Assembly (NCBI RefSeq): GCF_018320785.1
Contig: NC_054881.1
Coordinates: forward strand, 28,722,947 to 28,786,946
Length of the DNA: 64,000 nucleotides
Reading direction: 5' to 3'
Source: Cheilinus undulatus
Lineage: Eukaryota > Chordata > Actinopteri > Labriformes > Labridae
Made by a program: the position numbers and the translations under genes. How positions within the stretch are numbered: position 1 is the stretch's first letter; the number at the start of each line of letters is the position of its first letter. Positions 26,690 to 36,827 of this stretch are shown here, piece by piece. Below the pieces are notes generated by a model. It saw only the letters and a list, made by a program, of their open reading frames with translations, had not been told where the DNA came from and made no database searches.

Positions 26690-27420
26690 TATGAATGGTC
26701 AGGTTGCCTTGATCGCACCCTTCAGCTTGTCAGTATTGTTTAGTCTGGTGTCTCAGTCAACTTTCCATGAATATTCTTTTAAAACAGCACTCTGCAAACA
26801 GACTGCCCTTCTGTGGCTTACTCTCTCTGTGGAGGGTGTCAATGATTGTCTTTCGGACAGTTGTCACATCAGCAGTCTTCCCCTTGAGTCTGTCTGTGAG
26901 TATAAACCAGAGTAAGACAACAAAGACTCGGAAAACCTTTGCAGGTGTTGTAAGTTTATTGGCTGTTTGTTTCATGAGCTGCAACCTTTAATGATAGCCA
27001 GAGCAAAGGGCCCAAATGCAAGACCCAAGGGACACAGGCAAAAAGCCTAAATCTGTTTAATCAGTCCAAGGTTCAGTACACAGGAGGTCATCAAAATCCA
27101 GGCAGAGGTACAGAATCGGTAGGCAATAAACGGTAATCAGAAGGGCTACACTGGGTCAAAACACGAGGAAACACACTAGGAATAAGAAGGCTGAAAGGTA
27201 ATGGTCACTGGGGTTTACAAAACGATCTCTCACAGAAGGAAGGGAGTTTATGATTTATATACACAAGGTGCAGGGAAGACAAAGTCCGGACCAGGGTCAC
27301 CAGTGAGGAGAATCAGACAATCAGTGAAGGCGGAAAAACCACACACTTGTAGGGAGGGGCGGGAAGCAGGGTTAGTGAGGCTGACAGCAGGATAGGATAC
27401 CCCGAAGTGTACCCCCAAGT
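26690..27420. repeat. Probable unclassified interspersed repeats
   Basis: Two adjoining stretches (about 26690-27000 and 27001-27420) resemble, from memory only, sequences dispersed in many fish genomes: the first in its CTTTGCAGGTGTTGTAAGTT end, the second in its CACGAGGAAACACACTAGGAA and GGGCGGGAAGCAGG segments. No termini, target duplications or second copy are seen in this window, so the call is weak. Confidence 0.3.
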
Positions 27421-28341
27421 GAGAGACTTCTGAGTGAGCAGATTTCCGATGAGCTTGATCCTGATACCAATGAGATGGCTTGGAGGTGGCGATGATGGGA
27501 TGTAGGATGGCATGAAGTAGCTGAACCTGGTCACCAATGAATTGTAATGGAGGTGGCAGGGGAGGAGAGTTGAGTGATTACTAAAGAATAAAAGGAAGGA
27601 TGGAAATGAAACAATCTTTATGCTTAAACTTACGCTAAGCTTCATTTCTTCCACAGAACAGATGAATAACAAAAAAAAAAAAAAAAACTAAAAAAAACAT
27701 TACAAAAATGATAGAATTAAGCTAGAATTTGAGGACTTACTGCAGGAATTTCTATCACAAGGCTCTACAGATACCACCACAAGGAGAAGCAGGCCTACAA
27801 GATTCTTAAGAGACCACCACCATTAGACCTAGGCAGAGCTTTTAGTGCAAAGATGCTCATCTGTCTGCCTATGAAGAAAATAAAACTGAATAAAGAGTGA
27901 ATTTACGTTTTTCCAGTTCCACAACAGTACAGCCACTATGATACAAGCCCGTGTCCTTCAAATATTCTCTGACAGCCCTCTGTGTTCCCTTAATCCCTTC
28001 TCCTGTTGTTCCAAAGCTCCATCTTCCTCCTGCCTAACAAACGTTTTAATTTTACCCTCTCTTTTCTGTATTTCATGTTATAAAATGTGTTCTGCACTTT
28101 TTTACAGTATTGACGTATCTGATTTACTTTCCCCTAATATAAATAAAGTTTTAACTAACTCTGTATGGTCAAACCTCATTCTGGTTAAAACTATCCTCCT
28201 TTTAGTCCTTTCTAATTATACATTTTTCCTTTCTTCCACAGATCTACCAGGATTCAGACAAAGAGGATCTTTTTTCCTTTTTTAGGCAGTTGGCATCCAA
28301 AAAGTTGCTTTACTGCCCACTACTGGTTTCAATTAAATCTG
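27421..28341. other. Intergenic, no feature recognised
   Basis: Contains a poly-A run near 27670-27686 and otherwise AT-rich unique-looking sequence. I see no gene. Confidence 0.4.
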
Positions 28342-28878
28342 CAAATCTACAAACCTTGCAAAGCAAATCCATGTTTCTCACTGGCGAATCCAGCTTGCAA
28401 AGCTCCTGTCTAAACCGTTTGGGCCTGGTTAAAAAGTGACAGGACCAATCAGCGTTGAGGGGCAGTACTTCAGGTGTGGCGTAGCATGTGACATAAGCAA
28501 GCAGCAACAAGAGGCCGGTGCAATTATGGCAGAAGAGCTTACCGTGGATACTGCTAAAGTGCCAGTTTTATCGGAACTTGATGACATTTCTTCATCAAAG
28601 GAAGAACAAAGAACAACAGTGAGTTGTATTCTTTTCAAAAAAACAAAAGTCGTATAGTGACATGTCTATAATTGCCATGGTCCGTGTTATTCCTCGGTAG
28701 CTGAGCACATGCACCTCAGTCATGGCTACTCCACGTGTTTTGTTGCTCTGATTGGCCCGTAAAGATGTGACAGACAGAACGTTCATCTAATTACACTCCA
28801 AGTTTTTTACAAATCCTCTGCCTTTTCCCAAATGCTTAGTACTGAAGGTTTTCTAGGCTTGTCAGGTTACAAATCTAC
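28342..28878 (+). mobile_element. DNA element with 9-bp TSD (copy 1, 519 bp), carrying a coding exon
   Basis: The element at 28351-28869 is flanked by the 9-bp direct repeat CAAATCTAC (28342-28350 and 28870-28878). It aligns end to end with 56866-57184, sharing TGCAAAGCTCCTGTCT, GTGACAGGACCAATCAGC and GTGACAGACAGAACGTTCAT. This copy has about 200 extra internal bases, including an exon-like frame at 28526-28618. The termini are weak inverted repeats (consensus near TAACCTGGCA). A 9-bp duplication fits Mutator-like elements best among superfamilies I know, but no transposase is present to confirm this. Confidence 0.75.
28526..28618 (+). pseudogene. Exon-like fragment inside the element, faintly RecQ-helicase-like
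   Basis: An ATG in good context opens a 31-codon frame that ends exactly at a consensus donor (ACA|GTGAGT). It starts MAEELTVDTAKVPVLSELD and ends in SSSKEEQRTT. The LSELDDISSSKEEQ segment resembles the start of RecQ-type helicase domains, where a lysine-glutamate-glutamine motif precedes the ATP-binding loop. No second exon or Walker motif follows. I infer a captured or degraded first exon. The similarity is short and judged from memory. Confidence 0.35.
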
Positions 28879-29016
28879 TATAAACTTAAGAACAAATCAA
28901 AAAACAAAAAGATAAAATAAACCAATATAAAACCCTTATTATACTTTCCTGCCCCTTATTCCATCTTCTCAAATAGCCAACATCCATAATCTAGGCTCTG
29001 AGGAGGCCTGAAGACG

Positions 29017-29031
29017 CCCCCCCCCCCCCCC
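29017..29031 (+). repeat. Poly-C homopolymer (15 bases)
   Basis: An uninterrupted run of C; its length is liable to assembly or sequencing error. Confidence 0.95.
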
Positions 29032-29959
29032 AGCCACTTCTCCACTAACTCCCACAATGTCCAGAAATCTTTTCCTAGCCTCAGCTGCAATTTCAGTGCT
29101 CTCTCACTGTCTCTTAGTTTTAGAAGCATGATTATTTACCCTTGCTAAGAAAATTAAGAACTTAATCTTGTCTGTATAGTTACAGTACACACTCAAACTG
29201 GATTTCCCTGAGTCATGCCCTCCTCCATACTGAATATACTCCGGTTCAATCCAACACCACAGTTCCAGCTCCAACACATTTCATCTCCACATTTACCAAT
29301 AATAGCTAAGTGGTGTCTACAAACATGAGTATCATGTCCAAATTTCCAAGACTGTGTACACGATGAGGGGTTTGAAAAGAAAGGCCTTACCAAGTGATGT
29401 AATCCAAGAATTCTTAATCTGGCAGGAATTCAAAATCAAAATGCTGCATGACTGATTTTGAACATTCTGACTGTCAACCACATGCTTATACTCTTAAATC
29501 TCTCTGCCTTGAGTTGACCATGTGTCAGTACCTCAATTAGTTGGAGCTCTTCACACAGCCAAAAACAAGATACTTGATGGTCATCAAACTGTTAACTGGT
29601 ACAAAACTTTCCTTACCTACTGATGTGAAACACGCTCAACAACAATTAATCCACTCCTTTTCACTTCAGCTTACTTGACAACAACAAGATTGTTCATAAC
29701 CCATGTGCTACTCTGTGTCTGTCAGAAAAAACTCCAAAATTACTGTCAATGTTGGTCAGATTAATTCTAGTCAGATAGGTTTTTATCTCCTTCTGGCTTT
29801 CTTCCCTGTCACTAAAAGCTCATCTGTTTTCATTTTCTTCCTTCCTGATTTCCTCTCAAAGCTTTTTTCAAACGTATTCTCCTTAATCTTTCCCACTCCC
29901 ATGTCAAGAAAAATTAATTGCCTACTGTCTTTACAAAGGCAGGAAACTGTCCCTAACTG

Positions 29960-30068
29960 CCCACAGAGGGCAGTAAGGGCTGTCTACCTATATATCTTGC
30001 CATCCCTTTATTAAGGTTGTACAATGTTGTGGAAGAATTATCATAATTACACCACTAGAGGGCAGCAG
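29960..30068 (+). promoter_or_regulatory. Pair of CTCF-like motifs
   Basis: CCACTAGAGGGCAGCAG at 30052-30068 fits the vertebrate CTCF core (CCACNAGRGGGCAG) at every specified position. A second, weaker match, CCCACAGAGGGCAG, lies about 80-90 bases upstream at 29960-29973 in the same orientation. Such motifs can mark insulators or loop anchors; binding here is only inferred. Confidence 0.4.
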
Positions 30069-31315
30069 AAATAACCCCTTTTGTACAATTTTGTGCACTG
30101 TCTATGGTGCTGAAACACAAAGGTATTTTCTATCTTTGTGGTTTTTCATGGAGCTTAATAATTTGTCTTTATCATACATTTTATATATGCTTATCATCAG
30201 TCATCAAGAATAATACCCGAGATCTGTGCCAAATGCTGAGAGATACAAGCTGCAGGAACAGTGTTTTCAAGTCTTATTTGTCATGATCACATAATTTTAC
30301 ATATAATTAACACTGGTCTGAAATTCTAAACCAAGCCATATGTGTAAACTTTGTTGATTACTTTGCATTTATTTAAAAAAGGTGAGAGCACAAGAGAGTA
30401 GGAAGGAAAACTTAATTATTTTTTTTGTCATTTTTAGCTGGGCACCATGATCCACAGTATTTCAGGACTGAATTAGTCTTTCAGGCTCAGTTTTCTCTGG
30501 ATCAAAGAAAGGCCATTACAAGAATGTGACATTTAAAAACAAAAAAAAGATGATAAATGAAAAAAACAAATGTGTTCACTTAAACATGTTTGCATGGTAT
30601 CTCAGAGATCTAATTTTAAATTCCAAATGACTAACCATCAGATATTGCTTTTGTATGGAAAGCTTGGCTCTTTAAAATATAAAACTTTAACAAATTCGAC
30701 TTGATTTTTACAGGTAGGATGTTCGATCTGACCGATTGCATTTAATGACATCTAAATTTAATGCATGAGACATTTCAATGATTGAGCTATTACCTTGATA
30801 AAAACTACTATTGCCTACCATGGCTTCCTACATTTCAAATATGAACTGTTTCTTACAGTCAGTAATAGTTCAACATTCAGATCACTGGGAACATCTGTCC
30901 CAATCACTGAAGGGTGCAATTGTAAAAATAATAAAGAGAAAAAAGTAGTGGAAGAGATTTCAGAATTAAAAGACAGTACATCTGCTGATGTTCTAAGTTG
31001 TTCCTGTGCTTTAGAAGACAGTTAGTTCAGTAGTCATATTTTTTTTTACTTCTGCCATTCTGCCAGTGAACAATAATCAGCAAGCAACAAGACAAACACC
31101 AAGCCATTAATCATAAATTATACAATATATTAGTATAAGTAGTAGTACAATATTTTATATTAGTAGCTGAAAATTGGGAATATGATTGCAACTGGTAAAG
31201 AAAAAAGTTAGCTGAAGTCAAATAGGTATAATATTAGCATTTGTTGGAAAAAACATTGTCAGAGCTAATGACTGAAGTTGAAAAAGACCCAGAATGGGCA
31301 TTAAATGAATGAACA

Positions 31316-32072
31316 TGTGTTTTACACCGAGGGAGAGGGCTTCCATGTATCCACTGTGCCATAAAACCTAGATCAATGGAGGGCTATAGTGATGGTTACC
31401 CTTCTGAAACTTGGTCCCATCTCCACACATGATCTAGGGGGTTAATTGGAGCGACCAACAAGATCTTGATCACCTCTCAGGCTAAGCCCTTCTCCCCTGA
31501 TAGCTCAGTTTGGCCAGACAACCAGCTCTTGGAAGAGTTGTGGTTGTGCCAAACTTCTTTCATTTTAGAATTATGGAGGCCTCTGTGCTCTTTGGAACCT
31601 TCAGTGCAAAAAAAAAAAAAGTTTTGTAGCCTTCCCAAGACCTGTGTCTTGCAACAATCCTGAGGAAGTTCCTTTGACCTGTGGCTTGGTTTCTTTCTCC
31701 AATATGCATTGTCAGCTGTGAGGCTTTCTATAGTGAGGTGTGTGATTTTCCAGATCATGTTCAATCAATAATTTTACACAGGTGGACTCCAATGGAGGTG
31801 TAGAAACATATCAGCAATGATCAAGAGAATATGGAGGAACCTGCGATAAATATCAAGTGTTTTTGCAAAGGGCCTAAATGGCGGTGTGAGTTTCAGTTTC
31901 TTACTTTAATGAAATAAGTAAAAAAAAATCTGAAATTCTTTTTTTCCCTTGTCATTATGGGGTTCTAACTGTAGATGATAATTAAAACGTTTATTCTACT
32001 GTAGCATCAGGCTACAATTTAACAAAATTGAAAGAACTGAAGGAGGTCTGAATACTTTCTGAAATGCACGGT
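31316..32072 (-). mobile_element. Truncated Tc1-like transposon, minus orientation
   Basis: Read on the minus strand, it begins at about 32072 with GTGCATTTCAGAAAG then TATTCAGACCTCC and TAGCCTGATGCTACAG, the typical Tc1 left end. It continues through transposase-coding remains at about 31680-31480 (complement of AGGATTGTTGCAAGACACAG and of the GAGCTGGTTGTCTGGCCAAA region) and breaks off near 31316. Frames are interrupted. It is closely related to the copy at 25448-26622. Confidence 0.75.
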
Positions 32073-32199
32073 TAAGAAGGCCAATTGGGAGCCAAACTAT
32101 ACGTCATACTAAATCCTACTTCAAACTCCTGGTAATTAAACGATGTATTGGTCTTGGCAACAAAATACACCTACGGAATTAATTCTATTCATTCTGGCA

Positions 32200-32313
32200 T
32201 GTCGTTCCATTTATAACCTGTAGGAGGAAGCAGAGTGAAATCAATCGGCAATGCCACCAGGAGACACTAAAGAAGAAGAAGTCAACCTAGCGTATGGAAT
32301 GCAGGGCAATGGG
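32200..32313 (+). promoter_or_regulatory. tmem267: Candidate first exon/5'UTR of tmem267 with an upstream ORF
   Basis: A consensus donor (GGG|GTGAGT) ends a stretch lying 2.9 kb upstream of the acceptor of the first coding exon. Within it, an ATG at 32251 opens 21 codons. If spliced to 35200 the frame reads on through Cys-Thr and stops, giving a 23-residue upstream ORF that ends before the tmem267 start. The 32.2-32.9 kb neighbourhood has more CG dinucleotides and GCTAGC-rich sequence than its surroundings, as promoters often do. No transcript evidence is available, so the true start of transcription is uncertain. Confidence 0.35.
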
Positions 32314-33007
32314 GTGAGTATCGTGATATTTATCAACCAGATATTCAAATATTGACAAAATCAAGTTTAGCAACCAGTGTTTGACATAATTCAAAATGCT
32401 GAATTGAAACTGTTGCATCTCATGTTGTGTCATTTACTTCAGCTTTCGTAGAGCGTTCAAAAACAGCTGCTGTCCGCCTACACAAAGCAGCATCTTCCGC
32501 TGTCACTGCTAGCTACTTAGCTACTAGTTAGCTGTCATCGTCAGTGGAATAACGTACTTTTTTCGGATAAGGTTATCTAATGTGCCTTTCATTTTAAACA
32601 GTCAAAGTCAACGTAAAATGTCAGAAGTACACAATGTCGTCACCACGGTTAGCCTAGCTCACCGGGAGCTGCCAGCAGGTGCCAAAAATAACTAACGTTA
32701 TCTTATTAATATTTAAAACATAGACGAGTTGCGTTTTTTAAGGCATGAGATTGCTGTTAAATCAGACAGTCGTAACGATGAGTTGCATCGGGACAGACTG
32801 CCAGTTACATCTGTCCTACATTTCACACAGTTGCATTAGAAACAGGGACCTACTTTTGTGTCCCCCTTGGGCTTCGAGGACTCTGTGGGATCTCAAATGA
32901 ACACACTTTGTTTGGCAGCGAAGTGAGGAGCTGGAGTAGTTCTTGTTGCTCATGTTGAGATGTCTTCATAACAGGGTTTTTATCACAATTCACCTTCCGC
33001 CTAAAAC

Positions 33008-33508
33008 GGCTCTAGAGCTGGGCAATTGATAGAAATGTAGTTTAATATGCATTATGTCCTGCAATTTGTAGATCGCAAATGGTGTAGTATTTCTTTAACC
33101 ATAAATGTGTGTCAAAATACCAGATTGGTACTGATTTTTCTACAGCAGAGATATGTTCCACCTATCATGCAAATATCTAAGTTTTAAGTTTTTTTTTTTT
33201 TTAGAATAGTTTATAAAAATTCTACATTCCTTACTTTTCTCAAAATGACATAAGTATGATATTTATCTTCAATACAAGTCATATTGAATTTGCAAAACAA
33301 GTCAGAATAATTACAAGAAAATATTTTTTCAAAATCATTCAACAGTTCAATCTATTTAACATTGTGCTGGTTAAAACATAGAATGATTTCTTGCTTATGT
33401 TTGGTAAGATTACATAAGATAAGGATTTTATACCTTAAATCGCAATCCCAGTATTGGAAAAAAAATGAATTGCAATTACATTATTACCCCGAATAGTTCA
33501 GCCTAGTG
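33008..33508. mobile_element. Degraded hAT-like element
   Basis: The left end (CTAGAGCTGGGCAATTGAT) and right end (complement of TAGGCTGAACTATTCGGGG) match the pattern of fish hAT elements whose ends read GGGCTGGGCAATTAAT and GGGCTGAACGATT (family knowledge). Subterminal stretches contain AATCGCAAT and GAATTGCAATTAC motifs. No clean 8-bp duplication was found. Confidence 0.5.
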
Positions 33509-33612
33509 AATACACAGTGTATATATTTTACAATATTTGAGCCATAAACTAGTTTTATTTATTTGTCTTTTTTTTCCAAATTGTAATGCTGCTAAAGTCT
33601 TCACATTATATA

Positions 33613-34892
33613 TTATATCACAGGGCTGGGCAATATGGCCTAAAATTGATATCCCGATATATTTTGCTATATCCCAATACACGATATATATCGCAATATT
33701 TTGAAATGGCCTCTCAGCAGCTGTATTTAATTTGGCCCCAAATGACACTAGTTTTGGTGATAAAAACATTTTTAATAAAATTGTCTGCAGAAAGTAAAAA
33801 TCAATATAAAGTACATTTTAGCAGTTTTATTTTGAAAAGTACAACTAATAAATCAAAAATACATAAACCATGAAATACTCAGGTCTTTTACAGTGTATGG
33901 AAAATCCTGAAATGTTTTCTGTGTGATGTTTACTATTGTTGATTATAAAATGATCAGCTATTTCCCTCATTAAGTGTGAAGCAAACCTACACAAAACTCA
34001 CCAATCCTGCATGCAGCCAAAGGCCAAAACCCTACAGTCTAGTACTCCATTTAGGCTCACAGCTGTGATTATATTAGTCCGTTATCTGTGCTGATAAATG
34101 CTGGACCAGTTTCTGACAAGTTCATAACATGAGAGCGTCTTTAGACCTTATTCAATGAACTCTCCTGTGTGATCTACGGGGGACAAAACTTGTCTGGAGG
34201 CAGGAACATTTTAACTCCTTGTTGTCGGTGTTTTGAACTGTAAGGCTGGGATAAGTCTCCATTGTTGTGGAGAAATGGATCACATTTGTCCGTTGCTGGG
34301 CTGTCTTCTCTCTGACATTTATGACTGGCAGGGAGTTTTCAGCAAAATGCTCGTGCCCAGGCAAATCTCGTATTCTGGGTTAAGTATCTTTATGAGATTT
34401 TTAAATCCTGGCTTTTCAATACCACCGGGCTCATGTCTTTAGCAACGTGTTATGTTACTGCCACCATTATCTCGGAGTCATCTTGTGGTGTATTTTAACG
34501 AATACTGCGTGGGTTTGACCTCTTCCTTTTCAAAGTTAAACGGCTGCTTAATGCTGCAGATCCAGCGCTGTTTCTCGTTGTCTGTCTCAAAAGGCAGCTA
34601 ACTAGCCACTAACTCGCTGCTCTGTTTACCTTCCTCTCCCTTGCTTCCCTTGCGGCTGATACAAAAACGCGCATATGCAGAGGAATTTTCTGGATGGTCG
34701 GAGGAAAGAGAGAGAAGCTCTCTGCTGTGAGGGATGCGTACATGGAAAATGGAGAAATGCACGCTGGCGGCTCAAAACTTCCACATAATTTATATATATT
34801 CATATAGAAATACGGTCATTTTATACATTGTGTGTGGCAAAATCCAGGATACATCGAGTATACTCAACATATCTCCCAGCTCTATTATATCA
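33613..34892 (+). mobile_element. hAT-type element with intact 8-bp TSD
   Basis: The element at 33621-34884 (1264 bp) is bounded by TTATATCA direct repeats (33613-33620 and 34885-34892). The left end is CAGGGCTGGGCAATATGG; the right end is the complement of TAGAGCTGGGAGATATG. A CGATATATATCGCAATATT palindrome lies near the left end. No transposase is recognised. It sits in the putative first intron of tmem267. Confidence 0.85.
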
Positions 34893-34937
34893 TATTCTTA
34901 CATTTTTATATTACATCATTTTGTAAATTTATCACAA

Positions 34938-35085
34938 AAAGTAAGAAAACCTGTGTTTGGTAGATTATTTCTTTGTTGTAACAATTCTTTGCGATAATCA
35001 TATACCTTTGGAAAACCTGTTTATTTGGTGCCACACTGGTAAGGAATGTGCATTTGTGGAATGAGCAGCAGGGGAGGGAGTGGTG
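34938..35085 (+). mobile_element. Solo end of the 49.6-kb Tc1-like element family
   Basis: Shares with 49621-49770 the blocks GTGTTTGGTAGATTATTTCT, TTTGGTGCCACA and TGTGCATTTGTGGAATGA. Only one end is present, with no internal sequence or opposite terminus. It lies about 115 bases upstream of the acceptor of the first coding exon of tmem267. Confidence 0.65.
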
Positions 35086-35256
35086 ATACAGCTGATCGGT
35101 CATCTGTTTTTACATCCACTAGTCAACACACAAACAATGTAAAAATGTCAGGTGTATCTTAACCAGTAACTCCAGTTAAGTTTTTTTTTTCTTTTCTAGT
35201 GTACCTGACTTTTGCTGACCTTCAGTGGTGATTGGCACCAACAGCCATCTATCAGC

Positions 35257-36827
35257 ATGCAAGGATTTTACTCCAAGCTTGACTCCTCACCCTCCTCATC
35301 CCCTTTATTGGGGGTGGGCCTTGGGCGAGAAGGTGCTCCTGTTCCTCTCAGTCTCGCTGTGGAGACGGAGAAAGCGCAGGCCCTTCTACAGACATTTAGT
35401 TCTGCCTCTCTGCTCGCATCAGCTGGACTTGGTATATTCTGTGTAGTGGCGGACCATGCTCTTCAGCTTTCCATCATTCAACACCACCTTTGGCTGCGCG
35501 CAGCTTTGGACAACGCCACACATGGGTTAATAGGGCTGTGGTCATGGGCAGTTGTTATTGGACTGAGAAAAAAGAGTGATCTGTATGAGGTGCTGCTGGC
35601 TGGTCTTTTGGCATCAATCATAGACCTGGACCACTTTTATATGGCTGGATCCCTGTCACTCAAGGTAAGACTGAGGTTTCTGCTGCATATCTGGTGAGTG
35701 TAGAATTGTACCGAGGAACCAATCAACTAAACTGATTACACATTTTACAGAACGGGCACTATAACTCAACTTTGTTTATTGACTTTATGTTTAACTCAAT
35801 CATTAAAAATGACAGTGAAATGTAACGGAAATTTCCAGTCAATTTTTGAAATAAGAGTTTGGGTTATCCCCTTCCCCAACGCATACAGGATTATGTTTCA
35901 TACATTGTCAAAGCGTCCTCCTCAAGCAATTCAACCATTTTTTGGATGATATTTCAACTGAAACTGGCTTCCAAAAAATAAAGCATGTGAATAAAAATGA
36001 ACAATGTTTCTTTTTTTTCTTTTTTTTTGTAGAAAGTAAGATATCTGTAATAAATGAGAGTTGAAGGAATGACCCTTTGACATACAGATATTGCAGCAGT
36101 TCACAGCAATTTATTGGGCAGCTAAAACCCCTTTAAAAGAGCTGAGAATTGACCTTCACTAATTGTCAGGAATTCCAAATAATTTCTGTCTCCATCCCAA
36201 GAACTCTCAAGGAGAAGTCAATTAAAGGTCAACAGGCTGCAATCCCATAAAGAAAAATACTTATTAATATAGGCTTAGTTATATCATTACTGATTACACG
36301 AGGAGCATGACAGATTAGAGTCATTAGAATTATGCCAGAAAACATGAAGCACTTTGCTTTACTATGAAGAGATGGCAAACAATTAATCAGAATTGCCACT
36401 GACAGGCAATGATGTACTGTTTTTTGTAAACTCTTTGTCTTGCAGGAAAAAAAACCCCTACCAATATTTCTGTCTCCTGCTCTCCTTCTAGGCTGCTGTG
36501 TCACTCCCTCAGCGTCCCCCTCTACACTGTTCCTCTCTCATCCCTGTGCTCTGTCTCTCCCTCCGCTTCCTCATGTGGATTGGGCGCCTCAAGGATGCTT
36601 GGTGCTCCTTGCCATGGATGCTTTTCATTTCCATGGCAACACACCATGTCCGGGATGCAGTGCGCCATGGTCTATGGGTGTGCCCATTTGGCAACACAGC
36701 CCCGCTCCCTTACTGGCTGTATGTGAGCACCACGGCTACGCTTCCTCACTTGTGCTCAGTGCTCATGTATCTGACAGGAACCAGGGATGTTATTTCCACC
36801 AAGCACGGCGTGGCCATTGATGTTTAG
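35257..36827 (+). CDS. tmem267: Transmembrane protein 267 (TMEM267, C5orf28 orthologue)
   Basis: Two coding exons, 35257-35664 and 36492-36827, joined in phase 0 across an 826-847 bp class GT-AG intron (35665-36491), give 247 residues; human TMEM267 is about 215. The extra length is a Ser/Pro/Gly-rich N-terminal extension of about 35 residues before the conserved [10 protein letters not shown] segment. The ATG at 35257 is the first in frame after a stop at 35206 and has A at -3. About six hydrophobic segments are visible, near residues 51-68, 90-103 and 111-131 in exon 1 and three more in exon 2. Conserved blocks recognised from the human protein are [55 protein letters not shown] and the C-terminal SKHGVAIDV. 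The function is unknown. Asp/His pairs within the membrane segments are conserved. Confidence 0.95.

Larger units (their letters stand above)
28879..31315. other. Intergenic, no gene recognised
   Basis: Contains a poly-C run and two possible CTCF-type motifs, listed separately. The remaining frames are short and without recognisable similarity. Confidence 0.4.

Noticed and set aside
27313..27672. Minus-strand 119-codon Ser/Leu-rich frame
   Set aside because: It overlaps probable repeat sequence and low-complexity DNA, with no similarity to any protein I recognise.
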